NCBI GenBank assembly: GCA_048499805.1
Contig: JASNZF010000003.1
Coordinates: forward strand, 124,001-188,000
Source of the DNA: JAWXBA01 sp048499805
GTDB taxonomy: Bacteria; Gemmatimonadota; Gemmatimonadetes; Gemmatimonadales; GWC2-71-9
Direction of reading: 5' to 3'
DNA length: 64,000 nucleotides
This document shows, piece after piece, positions 1 to 8,398 of this stretch. The translations under genes were made by a program, and so were the position numbers. Position 1 is the stretch's first letter, and each line of letters starts with the position of its first letter. Under the pieces are notes generated by a model. The model saw only the letters and a list, made by a program, of their open reading frames with translations, ran no database searches and was not told the origin of the DNA.

Positions 1-1
1 C

Positions 2-643
2 CCGCCCGGGGTGTCGTACCAGACGATCCTGGAGGCGGCCCGGCTCCAGATGGCCACCGTCGGTCTCGACGCGGCGGTGAGCCTGCGGGTGGAGCAGGAG
101 CGGGCCGAGGAGTTCCGGGCCCGTGCCAGCACCGATGTGCTGACCGGCCTGGCCAATCGCGCCGCCTTCGACGACTTCCTCTCCCAGCAGGCGCACGCCC
201 GGGTGCGGGGCGGGCTGGCCAAGGCGCTGGGCGTGGCGATCATCGACATCGATTTCTTCAAGCAGGTCAATGACACCTGGGGCCACCCCGCGGGCGATGC
301 CGTGCTCCGCGAGGTGGGCGCCGTCATCGCCCGCGCCACGCGCACCAACGAACTCGCCGCGCGCTACGGGGGCGAGGAGTTCGCCCTGATCGCGCCGGCC
401 GCGGACCCCGCCGAGCTGCGCGTGGCCTGCGAGCGGATCCGCCTCGCGATTTCCGCCGCGGAAACGGCGCTGCCCGATGGGCAGGTCATCCGGGTGACGG
501 CCAGTATCGGGGCGGCCTGCGTGCGATCGCTGCGGGACCCGGGCGAGCGCGCCCTCCTGCTGGAGCGTGCGGACCAGTTGCTCTATGCCGCCAAGCGCGG
601 CGGCCGCAATCGGGTCGAGGTGGACGCCCGGCAGGAGCTCTGA
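2..643 (+). CDS. GGDEF-domain diguanylate cyclase, 5' end outside window
   Basis: C-terminal part of a diguanylate cyclase, which makes cyclic-di-GMP from two GTP. The frame is open to the left edge, so the true start and any sensor domain are missing; a GTG at 11 is only an internal candidate. The domain opens with the usual STDVLTGLANR segment, has the metal-binding DIDFFKQVND strand, and has the active-site loop as GGEEF at 368-382, a common active variant. Five residues before it, where an inhibitory RxxD site would sit, is RTNE, so product inhibition may be absent. The short stretch before the domain is a linker or coiled coil. The frame ends at TGA 641-643, 132 bases before the next gene. 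Confidence 0.9.
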   Translation, partial: PPGVSYQTILEAARLQMATVGLDAAVSLRVEQERAEEFRARASTDVLTGLANRAAFDDFLSQQAHARVRGGLAKALGVAIIDIDFFKQVNDTWGHPAGDAVLREVGAVIARATRTNELAARYGGEEFALIAPAADPAELRVACERIRLAISAAETALPDGQVIRVTASIGAACVRSLRDPGERALLLERADQLLYAAKRGGRNRVEVDARQEL

Positions 644-774
644 TCGAGCGCCCGGCCGCCCCTCGGTCGTGAACCGTTCCTCACGATGTCGCTGCACCCC
701 TCCCGAGTCCCGAATCGACGCCGTAGCTTGGGGGAGTCCGCCCACTCCTCACGTCGTCAGGGTTGGAGGATTCC

Positions 775-1755
775 ATGCCCACGGTCGTCCTGTCCCAATC
801 CCCTCCGCATCGACTCTGGACCGTGGCCCAACTGCTGGGCGTCGGGCTGACGGTCGTCCTCATTCTCGGCCTGGTGCGCTGGCCCATTCCCACGCTGCAC
901 CTCCTCTGGGACATGGTCATCCCGGTCTTGCCGGCGGTGTTTCTGGTCAATCCCATGCTCTGGCGCAATGTCTGCCCGCTGGGGACGCTGAACGACTGGA
1001 CCGGCCGCCGGGGCCAGGCTCCCCTGTCGCTGGGACTCCTGGTCGGGGCGTGGATCGTGGGGGTCGTGCTCCTGGGCACGCTGGTTCCCGCCCGGCGGTT
1101 CCTCTTCAACCAGGACGGGCTGGCCCTCGCCGTGACGATCGTCGTCGTCGGGGTGCTGGCACTGGTCGTCGGCTTCCGGAGCCCGCGCCGGGCCGGGTTC
1201 TGCAACTCGCTCTGTCCCGTCCTGCCAGTGGAGAAGCTCTATGGCCAGGCGCCCCTCGTGAAGGTGGCCAGCGCACGCTGCCGCACCTGTGACCTCTGCA
1301 CCCGGGCGGGGTGCATCGATCTGGTGGGTGGAAAGGGCGCTCGCCAGAGCCTGCGCCGGCGTGGCCAGCAATGGCTGCTCAGCCCGTTCGGCATCTTCGC
1401 GGCGGCATTTCCGGGATTCATCATCGGGTACTTCACGCGCGAGAACGGCACCATTGCAACCGCCGGGAGCGTGTACCTGCACGTCGGCACCTGGGCGCTG
1501 GGCAGCCTGCTGCTGGTGACGCTGCTCATGCACCTGGTGCGCCCGCAGGTCGCGGTGGCGCTTCCGCTGCTGGGCGGCCTCTCCGCCGGACTCTACTACT
1601 GGTACGCGGCGCCGGGGCTGGCCACCGCCTACGGCATCGGGACCTCGGGAGCCGCCGTCGTTCGGGCGCTGGCGGCGGTTCTCCTGGCCGTGTGGCTCTG
1701 GAACGCCTTCCGCACCCGGCAGCAGGAGCCCGCCTTCCCCGCGGTGACCGGCTGA
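775..1755 (+). CDS. Membrane-bound 4Fe-4S protein (NapH/FixG-like)
   Basis: Polytopic inner-membrane protein of about 326 residues with cysteine motifs of the NapH/FixG/NosR type: NVCPLG in the first loop, then CNSLCP followed shortly by CRTCDLCTRAGC. These can hold one or two [4Fe-4S] clusters on the cytoplasmic face, suggesting electron transfer from quinol to an unknown partner. Hydrophobic helices surround the cysteine block and continue to the C-terminus. I chose ATG 775 because GGAGGA lies just upstream at 765-770; an in-frame TTG at 763 would place that site inside the gene. No reductase or maturation gene is adjacent, so the physiological partner is unknown. Confidence 0.75.
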   Translation: MPTVVLSQSPPHRLWTVAQLLGVGLTVVLILGLVRWPIPTLHLLWDMVIPVLPAVFLVNPMLWRNVCPLGTLNDWTGRRGQAPLSLGLLVGAWIVGVVLLGTLVPARRFLFNQDGLALAVTIVVVGVLALVVGFRSPRRAGFCNSLCPVLPVEKLYGQAPLVKVASARCRTCDLCTRAGCIDLVGGKGARQSLRRRGQQWLLSPFGIFAAAFPGFIIGYFTRENGTIATAGSVYLHVGTWALGSLLLVTLLMHLVRPQVAVALPLLGGLSAGLYYWYAAPGLATAYGIGTSGAAVVRALAAVLLAVWLWNAFRTRQQEPAFPAVTG

Positions 1756-1810
1756 TCGCCCTCCCACCGGGACGGGCGCCGCACCGCCACGGCAACCGCC
1801 GGGGAATCGG

Positions 1811-2866
1811 CTGACTTCCTCTGTCCTGGTCTATGGCGCCACCGGCTACACCGGCCGCCTCATCGTCGAGATGGCCGTGGCCTCCGGGCTGCGGCCGATC
1901 GTGGCCGGGCGCGACCCGGATGGAGTGGGCGCGCTCGCAGCGCGCCTCGCGCTCCCCTCGCGGGTCTTTCCCCTGGAGCATCCTGGCGCCATCCGGCAGG
2001 GGCTCGTCAGTGTCGAGGTTGTGCTGCATTGTGCCGGACCCTTCGCCGTGACCAGCGCCCCGATGGCCGCGGCCTGCCTGGCCGCCGGGGTGCACTATCT
2101 CGACATCACGGGAGAGATCGACGTCTTTGAGCAGTTGGCAGCCCGCGATGCCGAGGCACGGGCCGCCGGCATCATGCTCCTGCCCGGGGTGGGTTTCGAC
2201 GTGGTGCCCTCCGATTGCCTGGCCGCCCACCTGGCCCGGCGACTTCCGGGAGCGACCCGCCTGATGCTTGCATTGGGTGGGGGCGGTCGGCTCTCCCGGG
2301 GGACGTTGACGACGATGATCGAGAACCAGCATCGCGGTGGAATGGTGCGCCGAAGCGGACGGCTGGTAGGCGTGCCGGCCGCCTGGCGGACGCGGACGAT
2401 CGACTTCGGGCGCGGCCCCCGCACCGCCGTGACCATTCCCTGGGGGGATGTCTCCACGGCGTGGTACAGCACCGGCATTCCGGATATCGAGGTCTACGTC
2501 GCCGTACCCGCTGCACTGCGTGCCGCCATGGTCGCCAGCCGCCACCTGGGATGGCTGCTGGGACGGCGCTGGGTGCGGAATCTCCAGCTCAGGCGGGTCC
2601 GTCGGGGCCCCGCGGGTCCATCGGCACGGCAACTGGAGCATGGCCGCAGCACGATCTGGGGGAGAGTGGAGGATGCCGCCGGGCGCTCTGCCAGCGCCCT
2701 CCTGCACGGGCCTGATGGATATCTTCTCACGGCGCGGACCGCGCTGGCGATCGTCCGGCGGGTGCTCGAGGGCGATGCGCCACCGGGATTCCAGACTCCC
2801 TCGCGCGCCTACGGTCCGGACTGTGTGCTGTCGATTGAAGGTGTCTCTCGGGAGGACCTCGCATGA
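1811..2866 (+). CDS. Saccharopine dehydrogenase-like / trans-acting enoyl reductase family oxidoreductase
   Basis: NAD(P)-dependent oxidoreductase of the saccharopine-dehydrogenase/trans-acting enoyl reductase family. The N-terminal Rossmann motif GATGYTG comes straight after a VLVY strand, followed by HCAGPF, the segment HYLDITGE and GVGFDVVPSDCLA, all hallmarks of the family. The first ATG (1871) would cut off the Rossmann motif, so translation must begin upstream; the only reasonable codon is CTG 1811, preceded by GGGGAA. Length from there is about 351 residues, slightly short for the family. The stop overlaps the next start (ATGA at 2863), so the two genes are translationally coupled. The substrate is unknown; a polyketide or lipid enoyl group is an inference from relatives. 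Confidence 0.75.
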   Translation: MTSSVLVYGATGYTGRLIVEMAVASGLRPIVAGRDPDGVGALAARLALPSRVFPLEHPGAIRQGLVSVEVVLHCAGPFAVTSAPMAAACLAAGVHYLDITGEIDVFEQLAARDAEARAAGIMLLPGVGFDVVPSDCLAAHLARRLPGATRLMLALGGGGRLSRGTLTTMIENQHRGGMVRRSGRLVGVPAAWRTRTIDFGRGPRTAVTIPWGDVSTAWYSTGIPDIEVYVAVPAALRAAMVASRHLGWLLGRRWVRNLQLRRVRRGPAGPSARQLEHGRSTIWGRVEDAAGRSASALLHGPDGYLLTARTALAIVRRVLEGDAPPGFQTPSRAYGPDCVLSIEGVSREDLA

Positions 2867-4482
2867 ACCAGGCTGCCCGTCGCGTCCCCGTTTCCGCCAG
2901 CGCCGTCACCGTCCTGATGTTGGTCGCCGCCTGTGCTGCGCCTGCCGGCGACCCCATCGAGCGCGCCGCTTCAGCTCCGGTCACCTCTGGCTTCCAGGAT
3001 CCTGACCGGGCTGCGAAGCTGCTGAGCGCCGTCCCCGCGATGGACAGCCTCTTCACCGGCTTCGCCAGCCGGACCCGGGTTCCCGGAATCGCCTGGGGTC
3101 TGCTCATCGATGGTGCGCTGGTGCACGTGGCGACCACCGGCATCCGGGAAGTCGCCAGCAATGCCCCGGTGGATACCAACTCCGTCTTCCGCATTGCGTC
3201 GATGACCAAGAGCTTCACGGCGCTGGCGATCCTGCAGTTGCGGGATGCCGGCATGCTGGCGTTGGACGATCCCGCCGAGCGCTACGTGCCGGAGCTGCGG
3301 GGACTGGCCTATCCGAGCGGGGACTCGCCGAAGATCACGATCCGGCACCTCCTCTCCCATGCGACCGGCTTTCCCGAGGACAACCCCTGGGGCGACCAGC
3401 AGCTCGACGCCACCGATGCACAGATGACCGCGATGCTGCTCGACGGGATCCCCTTCTCCAATCCGCCGGGCGTGGCGTATGAGTACTCCAACTACGGCTT
3501 CGCCATCCTCGGGCGGATCGTGGCCAATGTCTCGGGGGTCTCCTACCCGGAGTATGTCCGGACCGAGATCCTGGAACCGCTGGGCATGCCAGCGACGACG
3601 CTCCAGGCGCGGGATGTTCCCCCCGGCGTGCTGGCCCATGGGTACCGGCTCCAGGATGGTGAATGGTTGGAGGAGCCGCCGCTGCCGGACGGAGCCTTCG
3701 GTCCCATGGGCGGGATGCTGACCTCGATCACCGACCTGGGTCGGTACGTCGGCTTCCTGATGAGCGCCTGGCCGCCGAGCGATGCGCCCGACACCGGGCC
3801 GGTGCGCCGGGCGTCGCTGCGGGAGATGCAGCAGATCCATCGCTCGCGCCCCGCCCGGGTGACGCGGTCCGCGGCGGATGGCAGCGTCCAGCTCAACGCC
3901 GGCGGCTACGGGTTCGGGCTGGGGATCTCGCAGTCGTGCGCCTTTGGCCACGTGGTGGCACACAGCGGCGGGCTGCCGGGGTTCGGGTCGCAGATGCGCT
4001 GGCTCCCCGAGTACGGGGTGGGCATCATTGCGCTCGGCAACCTCACCTACACCGGGTGGGGTGGGGTCATCACCCAGGCGCTCGATCTCCTTGCTGCCAC
4101 CGGGGGACTCCAGCCGCGGATGCCGCAGCCGTCACCCGCCCTGGTGGAGGCCAGGGAGCAGGTGTCGCGTCTCGTGGTGGCATGGAACGACGCGCTGGCC
4201 GACTCAGTGGCGGCGATGAACCTCTTCCGCGACGAATCGAAGCTGCGGCGGCGGGCGCAGATTGAGGCGGTCATGGCCGAGACGGGCGTCTGCCGGAACG
4301 AGGGACCCTTCCTGGTCGAGAACGCGCTGCGCGGTCGGTGGCGGATGGCCTGCGAGCGCGGCACGGTGGAGGTCAGCATCACCCTGGCCCCGACCATGCC
4401 ACCGAAGGTGCAGTACCTCAACGTGCAGCAGGTGGACCCGTCGGTGCTGTTGGCGCCGGTGACAGCGTGTCCCGCAGTGTGA
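2863..4482 (+). CDS. Serine hydrolase, beta-lactamase class C / PBP4* family lipoprotein
   Basis: Exported serine hydrolase of about 539 residues. A basic N-terminus and hydrophobic stretch end in a lipobox-like LVAAC (Cys24), suggesting a lipoprotein. Catalytic motifs of the class C beta-lactamase/esterase fold are all visible: SxxK as S113-M-T-K116, Y208-S-N210, and an HSGG near residue 367 in place of KTG. A C-terminal extension of roughly 120 residues follows, as in peptidase-like members. This fold covers beta-lactamases, esterases and D-aminopeptidases, so substrate cannot be assigned. Coupled to the upstream oxidoreductase by an ATGA overlap. A diverged copy of its last ~40 codons lies 2 kb downstream. 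Confidence 0.88.
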   Translation: MNQAARRVPVSASAVTVLMLVAACAAPAGDPIERAASAPVTSGFQDPDRAAKLLSAVPAMDSLFTGFASRTRVPGIAWGLLIDGALVHVATTGIREVASNAPVDTNSVFRIASMTKSFTALAILQLRDAGMLALDDPAERYVPELRGLAYPSGDSPKITIRHLLSHATGFPEDNPWGDQQLDATDAQMTAMLLDGIPFSNPPGVAYEYSNYGFAILGRIVANVSGVSYPEYVRTEILEPLGMPATTLQARDVPPGVLAHGYRLQDGEWLEEPPLPDGAFGPMGGMLTSITDLGRYVGFLMSAWPPSDAPDTGPVRRASLREMQQIHRSRPARVTRSAADGSVQLNAGGYGFGLGISQSCAFGHVVAHSGGLPGFGSQMRWLPEYGVGIIALGNLTYTGWGGVITQALDLLAATGGLQPRMPQPSPALVEAREQVSRLVVAWNDALADSVAAMNLFRDESKLRRRAQIEAVMAETGVCRNEGPFLVENALRGRWRMACERGTVEVSITLAPTMPPKVQYLNVQQVDPSVLLAPVTACPAV

Positions 4483-4609
4483 TGCGGGGCAGGGTCGGCG
4501 GATGGAGGGTTGGGACTCGATGTCGGGGTGGGGACGCGGTGATTTGCCTGCATGCCGCGTGATTCCGGTTACCACCCGATCGCTGTCTTCCCCACCTTGG
4601 CGGGATGTC

Positions 4610-4640
4610 TTGCCAACCCCCTCCCGCCGAGCCGATACTA
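4610..4640 (+). promoter_or_regulatory. Putative promoter of Uma2 gene, shared by three paralogues
   Basis: TTGCCA at 4610-4615 is followed by a C-rich spacer ending CCGCCGAGC, and ATG begins 24 bases after the hexamer. The same layout (TTGCCA or TTGCCC, then 24 bases, then ATG) precedes the Uma2 genes at 31093 and 42458. A TAC/TAG-type -10 would sit almost on the start codon, hinting at a leaderless transcript. The -35/-10 assignment is inference; the conservation is visible. Confidence 0.45.
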
Positions 4641-5185
4641 TGGTCATGGCCGTCCAGCACTATTACACCGCTGCCGATCTCCTCGACTTCCCGGAGGACG
4701 GCAACAAGTACGAGGTGGTGCACGGGGAGCTGCTCGTGAGCCCGTCGCCCCGCATGGGTCACCAGCGGATCGTGATGCGGCTTGGCCACGTGCTGGCCGG
4801 CTACCTCCGCGGCGAGCCGGTGGGCGAGGCCTTTCCGGGCGGCGACGTCCACTGGGGACCCGACAGTCTGGTCATTCCGGACTTGCTGGTCGTGGACCGG
4901 GAGAGCGCCCGCTCCGGCGATTGGAAGCAGATGGCCACCCCGCTTCTTGTCGTCGAGGTCCTCAGCCCCTCCAGCACCCGGCAGGATCGCTTCGTCAAAC
5001 GGCGGCTCTACCAGGAAATGGAGGTCCCGCTCTACTGGATGGTGGACGCTGACGCGCAGGTCGTAGAGGCGTGGACGCCTCAGTCGGTCTTTCCCACGAC
5101 TGAGCGCGAGGTGATCCGGTGGCATCCGAAAGGGGCGACGGAGCCGTTGGCGGTCCAGCTTGGGGAGTTGTTCCGGGAGATGTAG
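4640..5185 (+). CDS. Uma2 family endonuclease-like protein (DUF820), full length
   Basis: A 181-residue Uma2/DUF820 protein with the PD-(D/E)xK nuclease fold. Visible are the N-terminal helix TAADLLDFPEDG, the KYEVVHGELLVSPSP block with its acidic residue, PDLLVV, and LLVVEVLSPSSTR, in which Glu and the preceding Asp are the expected metal ligands, then QEMEVPLYWMVD. Start is ATG 4640 or the ATG two codons later (4646). In contrast to the copies at 31093 and 42458, the N-terminal third is intact. The family is abundant in cyanobacteria and Gemmatimonadota; its biological role is not settled. It is followed by a propeller gene, as is the copy at 31093. Confidence 0.85.
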   Translation: MVMAVQHYYTAADLLDFPEDGNKYEVVHGELLVSPSPRMGHQRIVMRLGHVLAGYLRGEPVGEAFPGGDVHWGPDSLVIPDLLVVDRESARSGDWKQMATPLLVVEVLSPSSTRQDRFVKRRLYQEMEVPLYWMVDADAQVVEAWTPQSVFPTTEREVIRWHPKGATEPLAVQLGELFREM

Positions 5186-5226
5186 GAGCAGCGGGGCCGA
5201 AGGCAATGAATGGGATTTGGGATGTC

Positions 5227-5272
5227 TCGCGGCTGAAGCCGCGGCTCGGCCAGGAGGGTCGCTGAAGCGACC
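5227..5272 (+). repeat. Dispersed repeat, module C (copy 1)
   Basis: A short element with two small palindromes (GCTGAAGCCGC-type and GTCGCTGAAGCGAC). The same sequence occurs inverted at 47573-47625, with only a few differences. Both copies lie next to propeller genes. Confidence 0.6.
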
Positions 5273-5293
5273 AGCCGTCCCAGACTGGGGAGA

Positions 5294-6472
5294 GTGCCCA
5301 ATGTCATTGATGTGCTCCGGCTTCTGATGACAGTGCGCCGCCGCCGCACTGGCACGGCCACCCGGGCAGTATTCCTCGCGAGTGTGCTCGTGGTGTGGAA
5401 CGCGCCAGGAGGGCGCGGGCAATCCACGCAGGAGTTGAGGCCCCAGGAGATCTGGCGCGCACAGGGGGATCGTTCCGGATTCGAGTTCAGCCGAGTGATC
5501 GGCGGGACCGTGATGGCCAATGGCTCGTTGGCGGTCTTGGATGCTCGAGAATGCCGGGTCGTGCTGATCGACTCAACAGGTAGACCCAGGCAGACGGTGG
5601 GAGCGAAGGGGTCGGGGCCCGGGGAGTTTCAGGCGCCCGCCACCATCGGCCGCATCGGTGATTCCCTCTGGGTGGGTGATTCCCGCACGAGCCGAGTGAC
5701 GATCTTTGATTCACGCGGGCTCCTCGTGCGGACGATGTCCATCGCCTCGATCGGGGTGCCAAGCCTGACCGCGCGAGGGGATGTCCTCGTGGCATCTCTC
5801 CCGGTGCTGAATCCGAACACAACCAACCGGACGGTGCGGGTGACGGTGGATCGGCCTGGTGGCCCGTCAGGCGCCGTGCTGCTGGATACTACGATCTCTG
5901 ACCCCACCTTCACCGTCCCGATTGGCAAGGGCTGGTTCGTGGGTCCGCAGCCCTTCAGCGACCACCCCCTGGTTCGGCTGGCCCAGGACGGAAGCGCGAT
6001 CGCCCTCATCGATCGTACCACACGCCGGGGGGCGAGTCCCGATATCGCAGTTACCTTGCGTCGGGGCTCGGGGGAAATCGTGTACCGGCTGCGCACCACA
6101 TACCGGCCGGTGCCCCTGGACCGCGGGGCGATCGCGGCGGCCGTTGATTCCACGGTTGCGGCGTTGCTACCACATGTCCGGGGGACCAGTCGATCGGAGC
6201 TTGCCACTGCGGTACGGGGTGCCATGGTAGTTCCCGCCCACCGACCGTCGGTCACGGAGGCGATCGCCCTTCCTGATGGCAGTGTCTGGCTCCGTCGCGA
6301 GGACACGGGTCAGCCGCAGGTCGTCTGGACTGTCGTGAATGGGAGGGGAACGGTGGTGGGGCAGGTGCTCCTTCCGCGGTCGGCGAGAGTCCTCGCCGTC
6401 GAGGGCCGAGTCTGCTTCGTGAATGAACTGGACGCCGATGGTGTATCTGAGGTCGTCAAGTATCGATGGTAG
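5294..6472 (+). CDS. Exported six-bladed beta-propeller-like protein
   Basis: About 392 residues from GTG 5294, or 381 from ATG 5327. The later start gives a cleaner signal peptide (MTVRRRR, then a hydrophobic core, then ARG-Q-like end), so 5327 may be correct. The repeated pattern of short strands with DS.G/DA.E turns and the motif GAKGSGPGEF place it with the six-bladed propeller proteins found at 22328, 31544 and 46165, though it is the most diverged of them. Unlike those it has no clear lipobox cysteine. Proteins of this type are secreted or periplasmic and bind unknown ligands. It follows a Uma2 gene and sits between two copies of a duplicated ~220-bp sequence. Confidence 0.65.
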   Translation: MPNVIDVLRLLMTVRRRRTGTATRAVFLASVLVVWNAPGGRGQSTQELRPQEIWRAQGDRSGFEFSRVIGGTVMANGSLAVLDARECRVVLIDSTGRPRQTVGAKGSGPGEFQAPATIGRIGDSLWVGDSRTSRVTIFDSRGLLVRTMSIASIGVPSLTARGDVLVASLPVLNPNTTNRTVRVTVDRPGGPSGAVLLDTTISDPTFTVPIGKGWFVGPQPFSDHPLVRLAQDGSAIALIDRTTRRGASPDIAVTLRRGSGEIVYRLRTTYRPVPLDRGAIAAAVDSTVAALLPHVRGTSRSELATAVRGAMVVPAHRPSVTEAIALPDGSVWLRREDTGQPQVVWTVVNGRGTVVGQVLLPRSARVLAVEGRVCFVNELDADGVSEVVKYRW

Positions 6473-6478
6473 GGTGTC

Positions 6479-6706
6479 TCAGCGAGCTACGGCGCGGTGG
6501 AGATCAGCACCACCCTGGCCCCGACCATGCCACCGAAGGTGCAGTACCTGAACGTGCAGCGGGTGGACCCGGCGGTTCCGTTGGCGCCGGTGACGGCGTG
6601 TCCCGCAGTGCAATGCGGGGCAGGGTCGGGGGATGGAGGGTTGGGACTCGATGTCGGGGTGGGGAACGCGATGATTTGGCCCGATTCCGCGTGATTCTGG
6701 TTGCCG
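6479..6706 (+). pseudogene. Fragment duplicated from beta-lactamase-like gene 3' end
   Basis: This stretch repeats 4353-4570 with roughly nine in ten bases the same. It covers the last ~40 codons of the serine hydrolase (TMPPKVQYLNV, then LAPVTACPAV) plus its downstream flank. There is no start and no hydrolase domain. The original stop TGA has become a sense codon here. It is a remnant of a duplication or of recombination, not a gene. Confidence 0.75.
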
Positions 6707-6906
6707 GGCCGGGCAAGCCCGGCCTCTACGGAATCGAAGGGCGATGATTCGGCATCGCGTACAGCGGGCCGCGTACACTCGGCCCCTACGATCCCAACGT
6801 CAGGTTCGCGCATGGCGAATCGCCCCGGCGCGCACTCCGCTCCGGGGCGACCCTCCTCCTTCACACTCACGTCCTACTTCATGCTTCTCGCTTCTCCCTT
6901 CTCGCT
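6707..6906. other. Intergenic: hairpins and a heptamer run
   Basis: No gene seen. An 8-bp perfect stem with a 2-base loop lies at 6707-6724 (GGCCGGGC/GCCCGGCC), which could end transcription of the propeller gene though no T-tract follows. Another 8-bp stem lies at 6821-6849. Three tandem heptamers of the CTTCTC(G/C) type lie at 6884-6904, directly before the stop of the convergent lipoprotein gene. Confidence 0.5.
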
Positions 6907-7608
6907 CTAATTCCCCGCCGGCCCGATCACCACCCCGTTCACCCCATTGGCTTCAGTGGCGATCCGGTGGGCGACGTCGCTCAGTGGGCTGGCCGAACCG
7001 GGGTGACGCTCATGGAACAACCCGTCCACGGCAAGGCTGAACCGCCCCTTGACGCAGGTGATGTTGGGGTTGTCGCCCAGCGGGCGGCCGCAGGCCTCGC
7101 CGGTGTCGCTGAGGTCGATGGCTGCGCTCCCGGTCACGGCGATCCACCGGAAGCGGTCCACCAGGTTCCGGTACACCCCGCGGGCGCGTCCCGCCGGCTC
7201 GGCGCTCGCGCCGGGATTGAAGGTGCCCTCCTCCCCCAGGATGCCGACCTCGAGGATCGTCGTCGGACGCCGTGCCCCCGTCCAGGCAAAGAGGGTCTGC
7301 AACAGTCGGGTCTGGCCATCCACCGTGCGCGTGACGGCGGCCACGAGGGCGTGATGCCGGATCGACTCGCCGTCGATCACGACCTCGATCTCCGTCGGAC
7401 GGACGCCCATGCGCAGGGCGATCGAGCCGGCGCTCAGCGAGGCGGCGCCCTCGGCATCCCCCTCGCGATTGGCGTCGGCCGCCATGGTTTCGAAGGCCAG
7501 GGCGAGCTCGGTGGATTCCTCGGTGGGGATGGTCGGGGTGTCGGAGCAGCCGGCGCTCACGCCGAGCAGCGCGACGACACCCAGGAGGCGAAGCGACAGG
7601 TTGGCCAT
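6907..7608 (-). CDS. Hypothetical lipoprotein
   Basis: A 233-residue protein with a signal sequence ending in GVSAGC, a good lipobox (Cys21), then a Thr/Pro-rich linker. The remainder has alternating strands and repeated small-residue turns but no motif I recognise. AGGAAGAG just before the ATG serves as ribosome site. It ends convergently with the plus-strand region. The gene for an ECF sigma factor lies upstream on the same strand with 114 bases between, so the two could be co-transcribed. No function is proposed. Confidence 0.7.
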   Translation of the reverse strand: MANLSLRLLGVVALLGVSAGCSDTPTIPTEESTELALAFETMAADANREGDAEGAASLSAGSIALRMGVRPTEIEVVIDGESIRHHALVAAVTRTVDGQTRLLQTLFAWTGARRPTTILEVGILGEEGTFNPGASAEPAGRARGVYRNLVDRFRWIAVTGSAAIDLSDTGEACGRPLGDNPNITCVKGRFSLAVDGLFHERHPGSASPLSDVAHRIATEANGVNGVVIGPAGN

Positions 7609-7722
7609 GATCTCTTCCTTGGTTCGGGCCGGTGACGGGTGCCTCCCTCGAGGGTCGCCTCCGGCGCGTTCATGGGAGAGACACCCTGACCGGCTCGGTA
7701 CCCCTACAGCCCCCCGGCCTGG

Positions 7723-8289
7723 CTACGCCCCGCCGGCCCCGGCGAGGTCGGCCAGGGCCTCCCGCAAGGCCTTGAGCGACCGACTCATGAGGGTTTCCAC
7801 CGTCTTGACCGAGATCCCCAGGGTCTCCGCGATGGCGGCATACGTGAGGCCCTGATCGCGGCTCAGGAGGAAGACCTCCCGCGACCGCGGCCCCAGCGCT
7901 TCCAGGGCCGCATTGACGCGCGCCGCCACTTCCTGTCCCACCAGCTCCGATTCCGCCACCGCCGGGGTCGCCGGCTCGCTGTCCTGTCGGGAAAGCCACT
8001 TCCCGGCCGTGCGTTGCTGACGCAGCTGGTTCAGGGCCCGGTTGCGGGTGGCGCGGTGCAGGTAGGCGGGCAGCTTGTCGAGCTCCGGCAGGCTGTCGTG
8101 CTTGTGCCAGAGCGCCACGAACAGGTCCTGGACCACGTCCTCCGCCTCGTCCCGGGTCCGGGTCAGGCCGGCCGCATGGGACGCCAGGCGGCCGTACCAG
8201 CAGCGAAAGAGCTGCTCGAACGCCGCCCGCTCGCCGGCGCGGGCGCGGGCCAGGACCTCGGCGGTCAGGGCGTCAGGGGTCGTGGGCAT
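7723..8289 (-). CDS. ECF sigma factor (FecI-like, Bacteroidetes-type expansion family)
   Basis: RNA polymerase sigma-70 factor of the extracytoplasmic function type, about 188 residues. Region 2 contains the EAEDVVQDLFVALW block and the following PAYLHRATRNRALN helix; region 4 has LSRDQGLTYAAIAETLG and then VKTVETLMSRSLK, the recognition helix. ATG 8289 is preferred; a TTG two codons earlier is the alternative. It is transcribed away from fecR and the TonB receptor gene, whereas in most such systems sigma, fecR and receptor run in the same direction. Expected job: directing polymerase to the receptor locus when released by FecR. Confidence 0.9.
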   Translation of the reverse strand: MPTTPDALTAEVLARARAGERAAFEQLFRCWYGRLASHAAGLTRTRDEAEDVVQDLFVALWHKHDSLPELDKLPAYLHRATRNRALNQLRQQRTAGKWLSRQDSEPATPAVAESELVGQEVAARVNAALEALGPRSREVFLLSRDQGLTYAAIAETLGISVKTVETLMSRSLKALREALADLAGAGGA

Positions 8290-8398
8290 AGGCAATCATG
8301 GCGAAACGTCGCATTTTGTGGACCATGGCCCTCCTGTAGGGGTGCCCGCCGGGGTGGCGTGTCTGTTGGAATGAACCGTGCATTTGACCGGGAAGACC

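Noticed and set aside
1871..2866. ATG 1871 as start of the saccharopine-dehydrogenase-like gene
   Set aside because: It removes the GATGYTG nucleotide-binding motif, which is encoded just upstream in the same frame.
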